Shown: positions 24,451 through 33,735, numbered from the stretch's first letter. The stretch is 64,000 nucleotides of DNA from Oceanobacillus_B kapialis (GCF_042685265.1 NZ_JBHUMX010000001.1); one strand, 5' to 3'. The notes: generated by a model from the sequence alone, not told the origin. Program-made: numbers and translations.

Positions 24451-25086
24451 ATGGAAAGCATTACACTGGCACTTGCCAAGGGGAGAACAGCAGAAAGTAC
24501 AATTGATTTATTACAAAAGATCGGCATTCATTTTGAGGACTTTCATGAGGATTCGCGCAAGCTTGTATTCTATAGTGAGGATACCTCAATAAAGCTAATC
24601 TTTGTCAAAGCAGTAGATGTGCCAACATATGTTGAGAAAGGTGCGGCCGACATTGGCATCGCTGGCAAGGACAATATTCTTGAGTCAGGTGCAGATGTTT
24701 ATGAATTGCTTGACTTGAAGATTGGCCAATGCAAATTCGTTGTTGCAGGTAAGCCGGAAATTTACCCCTTTGCCCAACAACGGCTTATTGTTGCCTCAAA
24801 ATATCCGAACATCACAGAACAGCACTTCCGCAACAAAGGAATAACCATTGAGACTGTTAAATTAAATGGCTCTGTGGAGCTCGCTCCTTTAATTGGCTTG
24901 TCGGATGTCATCGTGGATATTGTTGAGACAGGTAACACATTAAAGGAAAATGGCCTATCCGTTTTAGAGGATGTAGAAAAAATCAGCACCCGTTTAATTG
25001 TAAATAAAGCAAGCTTTGCGACAAAGTCACAGCTTATACAACCATTCATTAAAAGACTTGAAGCAGGATTGGAAGGGAAACCATGA
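24451..25086 (+). CDS. hisG: ATP phosphoribosyltransferase catalytic subunit (short form)
   Basis: It condenses ATP with PRPP, the first step of histidine synthesis. At 211 residues it is the short HisG form that needs HisZ, consistent with the gene upstream. Motifs include TLALAKGR at the N-terminus, VPTYVEKGAADIGIAGKDNI, and the PRPP loop VDIVETGNTLKENG. GGAGGAG lies 5-6 bases before the ATG, overlapping the end of hisZ. It overlaps hisD by four bases (ATGA). Confidence 0.95.
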   Translation: MESITLALAKGRTAESTIDLLQKIGIHFEDFHEDSRKLVFYSEDTSIKLIFVKAVDVPTYVEKGAADIGIAGKDNILESGADVYELLDLKIGQCKFVVAGKPEIYPFAQQRLIVASKYPNITEQHFRNKGITIETVKLNGSVELAPLIGLSDVIVDIVETGNTLKENGLSVLEDVEKISTRLIVNKASFATKSQLIQPFIKRLEAGLEGKP

Positions 25087-26369
25087 AAATTTTATCCGCC
25101 GAAACGTTTTTAGAACAAGATAGTCACTCACAAGCTTTTGATCAAAACAACCGCCTTCTTGATGAGAAAGTATTGGACATTATTCAACAAGTAAGGCAAT
25201 TAGGAGACAAGGCATTATTTGATTACACGGAAGCATTTGATGGGGTTAAACTTTCCCAGCTTAAAGTAACAGCCGAAGAATTTTCAGAGGCAAAGGAATT
25301 AGTCGATGAAAACTTTATTTCTTCCATAAGGGAAGCAAAGGATAACATAGAGGAATTTCATCGCATGCAACTAGAAAAATCATGGTTCTTTCATAAAGAT
25401 TCGGGCATAACCCTTGGTCAAATGGTGACACCGATGGCTCGCGTAGGTGTGTATATTCCTGGCGGGAAAGCTGCCTACCCTTCTTCCGTACTGATGAACG
25501 TCATTCCAGCAAAGCTAGCGCAAGTACGAGAAATAGCCATTGTCACCCCGCCGCAAAAAGATGGAAAGGTAAATCCTTATGTGCTTGTGGCTGCCAGAGA
25601 AGTAGGCATCAACACGATATACAAAGTCGGTGGAGCACAGGCCGTTGCAGCACTGGCTTACGGGACAGAAACCGTGGAGAAGGTCGATAAAATTGTCGGT
25701 CCTGGTAATGCTTATGTCGCACGTGCTAAAAAATGGGTATTCGGTGATGTAGCCATTGATATGATTGCTGGACCCAGTGAAATATGCGTAGCAGCAGATG
25801 ATACAGCCCCACCTGCATATGTAGCCGCGGATTTACTATCCCAGGCAGAGCATGACGAACGGGCACGAACCTTTTTAGTCACAAGCAGCCAAGCATTAGC
25901 TGAAAACGTAAAAACAGAACTCTACAGACAGCTTGATAGCCTTGAGAGAAATGAGATTATGAGCAAGGCATTGCAAGATTACGGGAATATTATTATTACA
26001 CGTGATGAACAAGAAACCTTTGATATCGTCAACAAAATCGCGCCGGAACATTTAGAAGTCATGATGGAGAATGCTTCTGACAAATTACCGTTAATTAAAA
26101 ATGCCGGAGCAATTTTCTTAGGAAGGTTTTCACCTGAGCCTCTTGGCGATTATTTCGCGGGTCCAAATCATACGTTACCAACAAGCGGAACAGCAACCTT
26201 CTCTTCCCCGCTTGGCGTTTATGACTTTATAAAAAAATCAAGTATTATTCAATACTCAAAAGAAGCATTACAAGAAGCATCAGACTCCATTATTTCCTTA
26301 GCCAAAACAGAGGGATTAACGGCTCATGCAAATGCCATTTACCAAAGAAGGGATGAGAAAAATGCGTAG
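25083..26369 (+). CDS. hisD: Histidinol dehydrogenase
   Basis: It performs the last two oxidations, histidinol to histidinal to histidine, with NAD and zinc. The 428-residue product has the family signature GPSEICVAADDTA..., VYIPGGKAAYPSSVLMNV, and the zinc/catalytic region LLSQAEHDERA and IAPEHLEVM. Its length is normal for the family. Its start overlaps hisG by four bases, and its stop lies inside the beginning of hisB. Confidence 0.96.
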   Translation: MKILSAETFLEQDSHSQAFDQNNRLLDEKVLDIIQQVRQLGDKALFDYTEAFDGVKLSQLKVTAEEFSEAKELVDENFISSIREAKDNIEEFHRMQLEKSWFFHKDSGITLGQMVTPMARVGVYIPGGKAAYPSSVLMNVIPAKLAQVREIAIVTPPQKDGKVNPYVLVAAREVGINTIYKVGGAQAVAALAYGTETVEKVDKIVGPGNAYVARAKKWVFGDVAIDMIAGPSEICVAADDTAPPAYVAADLLSQAEHDERARTFLVTSSQALAENVKTELYRQLDSLERNEIMSKALQDYGNIIITRDEQETFDIVNKIAPEHLEVMMENASDKLPLIKNAGAIFLGRFSPEPLGDYFAGPNHTLPTSGTATFSSPLGVYDFIKKSSIIQYSKEALQEASDSIISLAKTEGLTAHANAIYQRRDEKNA

Positions 26370-26946
26370 ACAAGATGTTACTCGAAAAACTTCCGAAACA
26401 GATATTAGCCTGGACCTGTTAATAGACGGAGAAGGCTCTTCCACTATTCAGACTGGAGTAGGCTTTTTGGATCATATGCTAACGTTATTTAGCAAGCATG
26501 GATTATTCGATCTAAAGATTGTTTGTGACGGTGATTTGGAAGTGGATCAGCACCATACGGTAGAGGATATTGGTATCGCCTTAGGGGAGGCCTTCCGAAT
26601 GGCTTTGGGTAATAAAGAAGGTATTACACGCTATGCTACTGTTTCTACTCCTATGGATGAAGCATTATCTACCGTTTCTATTGATATAAGTGGCAGACCT
26701 TACCTCGTCTATCGTGTAGAAGGCTTAAAGGATAAAGTTGGCAATTTTGACACAGAGTTAGTAGAGGAGTTCTTCCAAGCTTTTGCCAGTAATGCAAAGA
26801 TAAATCTCCACATTAATCTTTTGTATGGCCATAACACCCACCACATGATTGAATCAATATTCAAAGGAGTTGGCCGCGCACTTGACACAGCAAGCCAACA
26901 AAACAGCAGGATAAAAGGAATTCCTTCCACAAAAGGAACCTTATAA
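26362..26946 (+). CDS. hisB: Imidazoleglycerol-phosphate dehydratase
   Basis: It dehydrates imidazole glycerol phosphate to imidazole acetol phosphate. At 194 residues it is the monofunctional form, with the metal-binding motifs GFLDHMLTLFSKHG and DQHHTVEDIGIALGEA and the repeat NTHHMIESIFKG. I chose ATG 26362 by length and spacing to AAGGG; another ATG lies nine bases upstream. It overlaps hisD by eight bases. It has no phosphatase domain, which explains the nearby hisJ. Confidence 0.95.
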   Translation: MRRQDVTRKTSETDISLDLLIDGEGSSTIQTGVGFLDHMLTLFSKHGLFDLKIVCDGDLEVDQHHTVEDIGIALGEAFRMALGNKEGITRYATVSTPMDEALSTVSIDISGRPYLVYRVEGLKDKVGNFDTELVEEFFQAFASNAKINLHINLLYGHNTHHMIESIFKGVGRALDTASQQNSRIKGIPSTKGTL

Positions 26947-26975
26947 AAAATGCTATAAAGAAGGAGCGAAAAGCA

Positions 26976-27581
26976 ATGATCGCCATTATTGACTACGGGG
27001 CAGGAAATATAAAAAGCCTGCAATTTGCCTTAGATAAAGTAAGGCTCCCCTCTTTTGTCACCGTGGATCCTAACGAGGTAAAAAATAGCAAAGCTGTCAT
27101 TCTTCCAGGTGTAGGTGCTTTCAAGGATGCAATGGAGGCCTTAAGAAACTTAGGACTGGAAAGCGTGATAAAGCAAGAGGCAGCAAATGGAAAACCATTG
27201 CTCGGAATCTGCCTTGGAATGCAATTATTCTATGAAACTAGCTTTGAAGATGGACAATGGGAAGGGCTTGGACTTCTTGAAGGCAACGTTGCGCGCATAC
27301 GCGGAGATGTAAAAGTACCTCACATAGGCTGGAATACGTTAAGCAATCATGGAAACAATCCGCTTCTGACAGGCATTAAACCTGAATCGTTTGTCTACTT
27401 CGTCCACTCTTATGCCGTTGAGGATTTCAACGAAGAAACCTTAGTTGGGAGTACGAATTACGGAGGAACAATTCCAGCAATCGTACAAGAGAAGAATATA
27501 ATTGGAATGCAGTTCCACCCTGAAAAAAGTGGTGAAATAGGGTTACAGTTACTTAAAAATGTAGGGGAGTTGATCAAATGA
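26976..27581 (+). CDS. hisH: Imidazole glycerol phosphate synthase, glutaminase subunit
   Basis: HisH hydrolyses glutamine and channels ammonia to HisF. The 201-residue class I amidotransferase has the oxyanion region ILPGVGAFKDAM, the nucleophile elbow GICLGMQLFYE and the catalytic dyad GMQFHPEKSG. GGAG lies upstream of the ATG after a 29-base gap from hisB. It overlaps hisA by four bases (ATGA). Confidence 0.95.
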   Translation: MIAIIDYGAGNIKSLQFALDKVRLPSFVTVDPNEVKNSKAVILPGVGAFKDAMEALRNLGLESVIKQEAANGKPLLGICLGMQLFYETSFEDGQWEGLGLLEGNVARIRGDVKVPHIGWNTLSNHGNNPLLTGIKPESFVYFVHSYAVEDFNEETLVGSTNYGGTIPAIVQEKNIIGMQFHPEKSGEIGLQLLKNVGELIK

Positions 27582-28300
27582 TTTTATTTCCAGCGATTGA
27601 TATTAAAGATGGACAATGTGTACGCCTTACACAAGGAGACTATGCACAACAAAAAGTATATAGTGATTCCCCAGTGGATATTGCACGTCAATGGGAAGAG
27701 CAGGGAGCGGAATTTATCCATATCGTTGACTTAGATGGTGCTAAATCAGGTAAATCCTTAAACCAGCCCGTCATTGAAGAAATTGCTTCTGTTACTCGGG
27801 TACCTATTCAGGTGGGAGGAGGAATCCGTTCTCTGGAAGCAATTGAGAAATATGTCCAAGCCGGTGTAGATAGAGTGATCATCGGCACAGCAGCGATTGC
27901 AGACCGCCCTTTCCTTCAAGAAGCGGTACGTCTATACAGTGAGCGCATTGCCGTATCACTTGATGCTAGAGGCGGTTTTGTTGCTACAAACGGTTGGACA
28001 GAAACAAGCTCTATTAAAGCGATTGATCTAGTAAAAGAGTTAGAAACAGTTGGTGTTCAAACAATTGTTTACACAGACATTTTAAAAGATGGGATGCTGC
28101 AAGGGCCAAACTTAGAAGAACTTGAGGCGATAAATAAGGCAACACACTTAAACGTTATTGCCTCAGGCGGTGTTACCACAAAGGAAGACATCCAAAAGCT
28201 TAGAAGCCTTCAGTTATATGGTGCGATCATCGGGAAGACATTATACGATGGAACACTGTCTCTCGAAGACATCGTAAAGGGTGAGTCAAATGCTCGCTAA
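27578..28300 (+). CDS. hisA: Phosphoribosylformimino-AICAR phosphate isomerase
   Basis: It catalyses the Amadori rearrangement of ProFAR to PRFAR. The 240-residue TIM barrel starts MILFPAIDIKDGQCVRLTQG with the catalytic Asp8 and carries phosphate-binding loops VGGGIRSLEAI and ASGGVTTKEDI, plus IVYTDILKDGMLQGPN with the second catalytic aspartate. It sits between hisH and hisF, with overlaps on both sides, the standard arrangement. Confidence 0.95.
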   Translation: MILFPAIDIKDGQCVRLTQGDYAQQKVYSDSPVDIARQWEEQGAEFIHIVDLDGAKSGKSLNQPVIEEIASVTRVPIQVGGGIRSLEAIEKYVQAGVDRVIIGTAAIADRPFLQEAVRLYSERIAVSLDARGGFVATNGWTETSSIKAIDLVKELETVGVQTIVYTDILKDGMLQGPNLEELEAINKATHLNVIASGGVTTKEDIQKLRSLQLYGAIIGKTLYDGTLSLEDIVKGESNAR

Positions 28301-29051
28301 ACGCATTATTCCATGTTTAGACGTAGATAAAGGACGAGTTGTAAAAGGTAAAAAGTTTCAAAACATACAGGATGTAGCTGATCCGGTCGAGCTTGCCAAG
28401 AGATATAATGAGGCTGGAGCTGATGAGCTAGTATTTTATGATATTACTGCCTCTAACGAAGAACGAGATATTTTAGCAGACATAGTAGAAAAAGTCGCTG
28501 CTGAAATTGCCATTCCCTTCACGGTTGGAGGTGGACTGCGAACAGTTGAAGACATTCACAAAATTCTTCGCTCAGGAGCCGATAAAGTTTCAGTCAATAG
28601 TTCAGCAGTTGCCAACCCACAGCTTATTCAAGATGCAGCTTGGAAGTTTGGCTCCCAATGTGTCGTCCTTTCTATTGATGCAAAACGAACAGAGGATAAC
28701 AGATGGATGGTATATACCAAAGGCGGACGCCACAATACGGGCTTAGACGCAATTGAATGGGCCAAACGCGGCGAAGCATTAGGGGCTGGAGAAATTGTTA
28801 TCAATGCAATTGATACAGATGGAGAGAAAAACGGCTACCAGCTAACATTAATCAAGCAGCTTGCACAGGCCGTCAATATCCCAATTGTTGCAAGCGGTGG
28901 TGCCGGACAACTACATCATTTCTCGGATGTGCTTCAAGAAGGGTATGCTGATGCTGCGCTTGCAGCCTCCGTCTTTCATTATAATGAAATTCCAATTCCC
29001 GCTTTAAAACAGTACTTAATGAAAAATGAAATTATCGTGAGGAGTGAATAA
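28290..29051 (+). CDS. hisF: Imidazole glycerol phosphate synthase, cyclase subunit
   Basis: HisF uses ammonia from HisH to form imidazole glycerol phosphate and AICAR. The 253-residue TIM barrel starts MLAKRIIPCLDVDKGRVVKG with the catalytic aspartate, then VGGGLRTVEDIHKIL, AIDTDGEKNGYQL and VASGGAGQLHHF. I chose ATG 28290, preceded by AAGGGTGAG, over a GTG three codons earlier. It overlaps hisA by 11 bases. Confidence 0.95.
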   Translation: MLAKRIIPCLDVDKGRVVKGKKFQNIQDVADPVELAKRYNEAGADELVFYDITASNEERDILADIVEKVAAEIAIPFTVGGGLRTVEDIHKILRSGADKVSVNSSAVANPQLIQDAAWKFGSQCVVLSIDAKRTEDNRWMVYTKGGRHNTGLDAIEWAKRGEALGAGEIVINAIDTDGEKNGYQLTLIKQLAQAVNIPIVASGGAGQLHHFSDVLQEGYADAALAASVFHYNEIPIPALKQYLMKNEIIVRSE

Positions 29052-29053
29052 AC

Positions 29054-29695
29054 GTGGATGTAGAGATAGAACAATTAACCTTTGATGAAAAAGGTTTAAT
29101 TCCCGCCATCGTGCAGGATGCTGAAAATGCAAAGGTATTAACAATAGCTTATATGAATGAAACAGCCCTGTTGAAAACCATGCAAACCGGTGAAACCTGG
29201 TTTTTCAGTAGAAAACGCCAGACACTCTGGAACAAAGGTGAAACATCTGGAAACAAGCAAAAGGTTAAGAAAATCACCTATGATTGCGATGCAGATGCTT
29301 TACTTGTACAAGTAAAGCCAGTCGGCCCAGCATGTCATACTGGAGCGGAATCCTGTTTCTACCAGACCTTATACGAAGCTGGACAGGTACCAAGTGACAT
29401 CATCCCTATTTTGACCAGCAGAATTAAGGAACGAAGAAATAACCCTGTCGAAGGCACTTATACGAGCTATCTATTTCGTGAAGGAATTGACAAGATCCTT
29501 AAGAAAATCGGTGAAGAAGCAAGTGAAGTAATTATCGGGGCAAAAAACACAGATAAGCAGGAGGTTACCTGGGAAATAGCTGACCTCACATACCATACGT
29601 TAGTATTAATGGAGCTTCTTGATGTATCTGTATCAGATATCAAAGCGGAATTATATGAGCGGCATATTAAAAAGGCTGGGAAGCAAGATGAGTAG
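29054..29695 (+). CDS. hisI: Bifunctional phosphoribosyl-AMP cyclohydrolase / phosphoribosyl-ATP diphosphatase
   Basis: It carries out the second and third steps of the pathway. Residues 1-115 form the cyclohydrolase domain (WFFSRKRQTLWNKGETSGN, DCDADALLVQV, GPACHTGAESCF), and residues about 120-205 the diphosphatase domain (LFREGIDKILKKIGEEASEV, VTWEIADLTYH). The start is GTG with GGAGTGA upstream, two bases after the hisF stop. This fusion (HisIE) is the usual Bacillus form. Confidence 0.95.
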   Translation: MDVEIEQLTFDEKGLIPAIVQDAENAKVLTIAYMNETALLKTMQTGETWFFSRKRQTLWNKGETSGNKQKVKKITYDCDADALLVQVKPVGPACHTGAESCFYQTLYEAGQVPSDIIPILTSRIKERRNNPVEGTYTSYLFREGIDKILKKIGEEASEVIIGAKNTDKQEVTWEIADLTYHTLVLMELLDVSVSDIKAELYERHIKKAGKQDE

Positions 29696-30752
29696 ATTTT
29701 GGAGCCAAGCAGCTCAACGCTGTGAGCCATATGTTCCGGGAGAACAATTAAATCAACCAGGCATTATTAAACTGAATACAAATGAAAATCCTTACTCTCC
29801 CTCTCCAGCAGTGGTTGAGGCGATTGAAACCGAAGCAGCGAACCAACTAAACCTTTACCCTTCCCCTACTGTTGATCAACTGCGAGAGAGGATTGCAGAC
29901 GCTAACGAACTAACAAAAGAAAATGTATTTGTCGGCAATGGGTCAGATGAGGTGCTTGCCTTTTCCTTCATGGCCTTTTTCGATCAGGGTAAAGCTATAC
30001 GTTTCCCAGATATTTCGTATAGCTTTTACCCAGTCTATGCAAGACTATTTAACATTCCGTTTAAGTCTATTCCGCTAAGAGATGATTTTACAATCCCAGC
30101 AGAGGCCTTTTTCCAATCGGATGGCGGGGTTATTTTTCCTAACCCGAATGCACCTACAAGCGTTTATTTAGAGCTGGAGGCGATTAAAAACATTGCGAAC
30201 CAAAACCCGGATCAGGTCGTGATTATTGATGAAGCATACATCGATTTTGCCAGCGGTTCTGCTGTCTCCCTTATTCATGACTATGAGAATGTATTAATCA
30301 TCCAAACGATGTCCAAATCAAGATCGCTTGCAGGGCTTCGTGTCGGCTACGCATTAGGAAACGCAGAATTAATTTCCGGCCTGACACGAATAAAGGATTC
30401 ATTTAATTCCTATACATTGGATCGCCTTGCAATTGCTGGTGCAGTGGAAGCAATCAACGCATCTGATTACTATGTGAATATCACGGCAAAAATTATAGCA
30501 ACGAGGGAATGGAGCTTTTCTGAAATGAGGAAACGCGGCTTTACAGTGCTTCCATCCCAGGCCAACTTTTTATTCGCCACACATGCTTCATTTCCTGCTG
30601 AAACGCTTTACGTAAAACTAAAAGAAGCTGGTATACTCATTCGTTATTTTAACAAACCTCGGATTGAGAATTACGTGCGTATTACGATTGGTACAGATAA
30701 ACAGATGCAACAGTTTTTCCATGCACTGGATAAAATTCTATCCTGCGTATAA
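29688..30752 (+). CDS. hisC: Histidinol-phosphate aminotransferase
   Basis: This PLP enzyme transaminates imidazole acetol phosphate. The 354-residue product has LNTNENPYSPSP, GNGSDEVLAF, IDEAYIDFA and the PLP-lysine motif QTMSKSRSLAGLRVGYALG. In Bacilli HisC often also serves tyrosine and phenylalanine synthesis. I chose ATG 29688, eight bases inside hisI, preceded by GGGAAG. It ends the operon, in contrast to species where hisC sits with trp or tyr genes. Confidence 0.94.
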   Translation: MSRFWSQAAQRCEPYVPGEQLNQPGIIKLNTNENPYSPSPAVVEAIETEAANQLNLYPSPTVDQLRERIADANELTKENVFVGNGSDEVLAFSFMAFFDQGKAIRFPDISYSFYPVYARLFNIPFKSIPLRDDFTIPAEAFFQSDGGVIFPNPNAPTSVYLELEAIKNIANQNPDQVVIIDEAYIDFASGSAVSLIHDYENVLIIQTMSKSRSLAGLRVGYALGNAELISGLTRIKDSFNSYTLDRLAIAGAVEAINASDYYVNITAKIIATREWSFSEMRKRGFTVLPSQANFLFATHASFPAETLYVKLKEAGILIRYFNKPRIENYVRITIGTDKQMQQFFHALDKILSCV

Positions 30753-30766
30753 TAGATAATAAAAGA

Positions 30767-30817
30767 GCCGAAAGATTAACCTTAGCCAGCTGGCTAAGGT
30801 TAATCTTTCGGCCTTTC
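30767..30817 (+). terminator. his operon terminator, perfect 46-nt palindrome
   Basis: Positions 30767-30789 and 30790-30812 are exact reverse complements with no spacer, followed by CTTTCC on the plus strand and TCTTTTATT on the minus strand. It can stop transcription from both hisC and the convergent lipoprotein gene. Confidence 0.85.
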
Positions 30818-30844
30818 CTTTAATCATTCCTTGCTTAAATTAAC

Positions 30845-31573
30845 TTAAATTAACGTCTCTACTTCTGCTTCTTCTCGTAACTCTGCCACTTTACTTTGTA
30901 GCTCTGTGGATGTTTTTTGCTGCGTTAGTTGGTCTTTAATTTGCGGTTTCAGATCTTCAAGTTTACCAATTTTTTGACCACTACCTTGTTCCTTCAACTG
31001 GTTATAATATTCTTCGATCTCTTTATCTGTTACTTCAACGTTCAACTCAGATTCCACATATTTATTGGTAATCAAGTCATCAGCAAGCTGATTTTTGAAA
31101 TCTTCTTCAGAAAGTTGGAATTGCTCCAATACTGCTGTCAATTGTTCACCATTTTGCTCTTTAAGTGTGTCAAACTCAGACTGTACCTCTTCATCCGTAA
31201 CCTCTAGTCCAAGGCTTTCTGCCTCATCACGAATCAATTGCTGCTCCACTAGTACATTTACTGTCTGTTCTTTTAGAGATTCTGTATCTGAAACATCTTG
31301 TCCCATTCCAGCCATTTGTGTCTTCAACATTTTATAAATGGAATTGTAGCTATCTCCCATTATTTCCGTCCCATTTACATTAGCGACGGTTTTTTCCGGA
31401 TCAACCTTCTCTTCTTCTGTTATTTCCGCGGACTGCTGCGCTTGTTCATTTTCACCTTGTGCATTTTCTTCTGTTTGAGTATTTTCCTCGGACTCTTGTG
31501 CTGAATCATCATTACAAGCTGCCAAAACTATAGCTAAAGTTAGAGCGAAACCTAACAAAATTAATCTTTTCAT
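30845..31573 (-). CDS. SurA N-terminal-domain lipoprotein without PPIase domain
   Basis: This is a membrane-anchored extracytoplasmic protein, probably a folding or chaperone factor. The 242-residue product has a lipobox LAAC (Cys20), a glutamate/glutamine-rich linker (about residues 25-60), then a SurA-N-like helical domain beginning TVANVNGTEIMGDSY with EQQLIRDEAESLGLEVTDEE. It lacks the parvulin rotamase domain that PrsA carries. That makes it chaperone-like rather than a prolyl isomerase, by inference. It has its own start with no close neighbours on the same strand. Confidence 0.82.
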   Translation of the reverse strand: MKRLILLGFALTLAIVLAACNDDSAQESEENTQTEENAQGENEQAQQSAEITEEEKVDPEKTVANVNGTEIMGDSYNSIYKMLKTQMAGMGQDVSDTESLKEQTVNVLVEQQLIRDEAESLGLEVTDEEVQSEFDTLKEQNGEQLTAVLEQFQLSEEDFKNQLADDLITNKYVESELNVEVTDKEIEEYYNQLKEQGSGQKIGKLEDLKPQIKDQLTQQKTSTELQSKVAELREEAEVETLI

Positions 31574-31793
31574 ATTGTTCCCTCATTTCATTGTATTGTT
31601 CCTTCATTCAAACATACTTCTTTCTCTCATTTCAAGTGCCATCATACGATCCACCATTAACAAAGGCCGGCTTAACAAGGTTTTTGGCGAACGTAACATT
31701 TCGATAACAAATAAGTGCTACGTTTCCTACATTCTGCCACATTTACTGTATGCCATAAAATGCACAAAGGTCGCTCAGCTTCAAATTATGGAA

Positions 31794-31823
31794 CAAAAAA
31801 GCCTACGGATACGTTCCATAGGC
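31794..31823 (-). terminator. Terminator of the DsbA-family gene
   Basis: On the minus strand GCCTATGGA pairs with TCCGTAGGC (one G-T pair) around a 5-base loop, followed by TTTTTT. Confidence 0.8.
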
Positions 31824-31835
31824 CGGCATATCGCA

Positions 31836-32555
31836 CTATTCTTCTGTCACACAGCCCTCATCCGTACAGTATGTTGTTTTAGACTGTTTAGGATTTAACG
31901 TTTTTAAAGCAGGCTTTTCTTGTTCTTCTTTCCAAACTGTTTCCAGCACTTCTGTGAAAGCCTCAACTGGTTGCGCGCCTGTAACAGCATATTTTTCATT
32001 AAAGACAAAAAACGGTACCCCTTCTACACCAATTTGACGAGCACGTTCTTCGTCTGCCCGAACATGAAGTGCATAATCATCCACTTTCAGCAAGGCAGTA
32101 ACCTCATCTTCATCAAGTCCCATTTCAGAAGCCAGCTCTATTAGTGTTGAGTGGTCGCTAATGAGTTTAGATTCGGTAAAATAAGCATATAACAGTCGTT
32201 CTGTCATTTCTTTGCCCTTTCCCTTTTCCGTTGCATATTTCGCCACTCGATGTGCGTCAAACGAATTCGTATGCTTCATCTCATCAAAGTTATAAGTTAA
32301 TCCTACTTGTTTTGCTTGTTTTCCCATATCTTCATGCATTCGCATTGCTCTCTCGACTGTCATATTATATTTTCCAGCAAGCAATTCATGAATGCTTTTC
32401 TCTGGGTTTATCTCTGCATTTGGATCAAGCTCAAAGCTCTTATATATAACGTTTATATTTTCTTTATGAGGAAATGCCTCCAGCGCTTTTTCAAGCCTGC
32501 GTTTTCCAATATAACAAAATGGACATACAAAATCTGACCATACTTCTATTTGCAT
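31836..32555 (-). CDS. DsbA-family (FrnE-like) oxidoreductase
   Basis: This is a cytoplasmic thioredoxin-fold protein, probably a thiol-disulfide oxidoreductase. The 239-residue product starts with IEVWSDFVCPFCYIGKRRL, giving the CPFC active site at Cys11/Cys14, has the helical insertion typical of the FrnE group, and the cis-proline motif GVEGVPFFVFN. A second cysteine pair sits in the tail (YCTDEGC), as in FrnE proteins linked to oxidative stress. No signal peptide is present. Confidence 0.88.
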   Translation of the reverse strand: MQIEVWSDFVCPFCYIGKRRLEKALEAFPHKENINVIYKSFELDPNAEINPEKSIHELLAGKYNMTVERAMRMHEDMGKQAKQVGLTYNFDEMKHTNSFDAHRVAKYATEKGKGKEMTERLLYAYFTESKLISDHSTLIELASEMGLDEDEVTALLKVDDYALHVRADEERARQIGVEGVPFFVFNEKYAVTGAQPVEAFTEVLETVWKEEQEKPALKTLNPKQSKTTYCTDEGCVTEE

Positions 32556-32797
32556 TTAAACACCTCACTTCTTTGAATATTGTAGCATAGCTCCTTAACC
32601 CATATGAAGTATTGTGCTTATTTTACAGGGAGCGCTTTACTGCTTTACCAAGGAAATTTTATTCGGTGTGTAAGCAACATATAATTATGGTTAACACAAA
32701 TTTTACGCAAAGCATTTAGTGGAGAAATATGGTTTTGTCAGTAAAATCCTTTTTCTTGTTGCACATAGACTTCTAAAATCTGCGTCAGGGTTTCAAC

Positions 32798-33658
32798 TTA
32801 ATGCAATTTCCCCTTATCCACGTACTTTCCATAGTCTGGCACAGCCAATTTCTCAAAGTCTTGAACAAGTCTTTCCAACCCTTTCGTAAGCTTATCCCCT
32901 TCCATGAGAGAGCCGTGACTGGAAATCATGACGCTTGGCTTTAAGTCTGCCAATCTCCGAGCTGAATCCCATGCAGCTTGCCAATCTGTCGTTAAGTATC
33001 TTGGCGGTCCATTTACTTCCGCCTGCTGCAAAAGAACTTTATAAAAGGAATCCTGTCTTACCGTTATAACGGCATCTCCTGATAATAACAAGGAATCCTT
33101 TTCTCGAAAAAAGGAAACATGGCCAGGGGAATGACCAGGGGTATGAACCCATTTCCAATCATCTAAAAATGGAACTTGATGGTCTTCTGGCAAGGGTTGA
33201 ACTGCGTCTCCTAAATTGATTGCTTCATGGGGGTACAGAAAAGACATTTTGGCGAGCATTCCTCCTTCAACCGTTTTATCAGGCTCTGGATAATCCTTTT
33301 TGCCTTGGAGATAAGGAAGCTCTTGTTCATGTGCATAAACAGGCACGTCCCATTCCTGTATAAGATCATGTAAGCCACCTACATGATCGAAATGAGCATG
33401 TGTCAATATAATCGCTGCCGGTTTACTATTTCGTCCAAACCGGTGGACGACAACAGATTTTATTTCTGGTGCGGACCTTGGTAAGCCAGCATCCACTAAC
33501 ACCCACTCATCACTGTCTGGATGACCAATGAAACCGATGTTAACAATTTGGTCCGTATAATAATATACGTCTTCTTTTACTTGAATCCCACCACCACTTG
33601 TAATAGAAGTCATAGGGATAAATTGGTGATGCTCTTGTTGTCCTTCATTCTTGTCCAC
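32798..33658 (-). CDS. Metallo-beta-lactamase-fold hydrolase
   Basis: This is a zinc-dependent hydrolase of unknown substrate. The 286-residue product has ILTHAHFDHVGGLHDL (H-x-H-x-D-H), WVHTPGHSPGHVSFF, LLSGDAVI and ISSHG, giving a complete set of MBL metal ligands. I chose GTG 33658 with AAGGAGGAG four to five bases upstream; an ATG further out would include the ribosome site. The family includes lactonases, glyoxalase II and others, and no closer assignment is safe. Confidence 0.86.
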   Translation of the reverse strand: MDKNEGQQEHHQFIPMTSITSGGGIQVKEDVYYYTDQIVNIGFIGHPDSDEWVLVDAGLPRSAPEIKSVVVHRFGRNSKPAAIILTHAHFDHVGGLHDLIQEWDVPVYAHEQELPYLQGKKDYPEPDKTVEGGMLAKMSFLYPHEAINLGDAVQPLPEDHQVPFLDDWKWVHTPGHSPGHVSFFREKDSLLLSGDAVITVRQDSFYKVLLQQAEVNGPPRYLTTDWQAAWDSARRLADLKPSVMISSHGSLMEGDKLTKGLERLVQDFEKLAVPDYGKYVDKGKLH

Positions 33659-33705
33659 GATACTCCTCCTTATAGCCATTTCTCATAGTATTTGGTAAGG
33701 AGAGA

Positions 33706-33735
33706 AAAAATAATCACTTCCAAAGGGAAGTGATT
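33706..33735 (-). terminator. Terminator of the ydaT-like gene
   Basis: AATCACTTCC and GGAAGTGATT form a 10-bp stem with a 4-base loop, followed on the minus strand by ATTTTTTCTC. It overlaps the stop codon of the gene. Confidence 0.85.
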
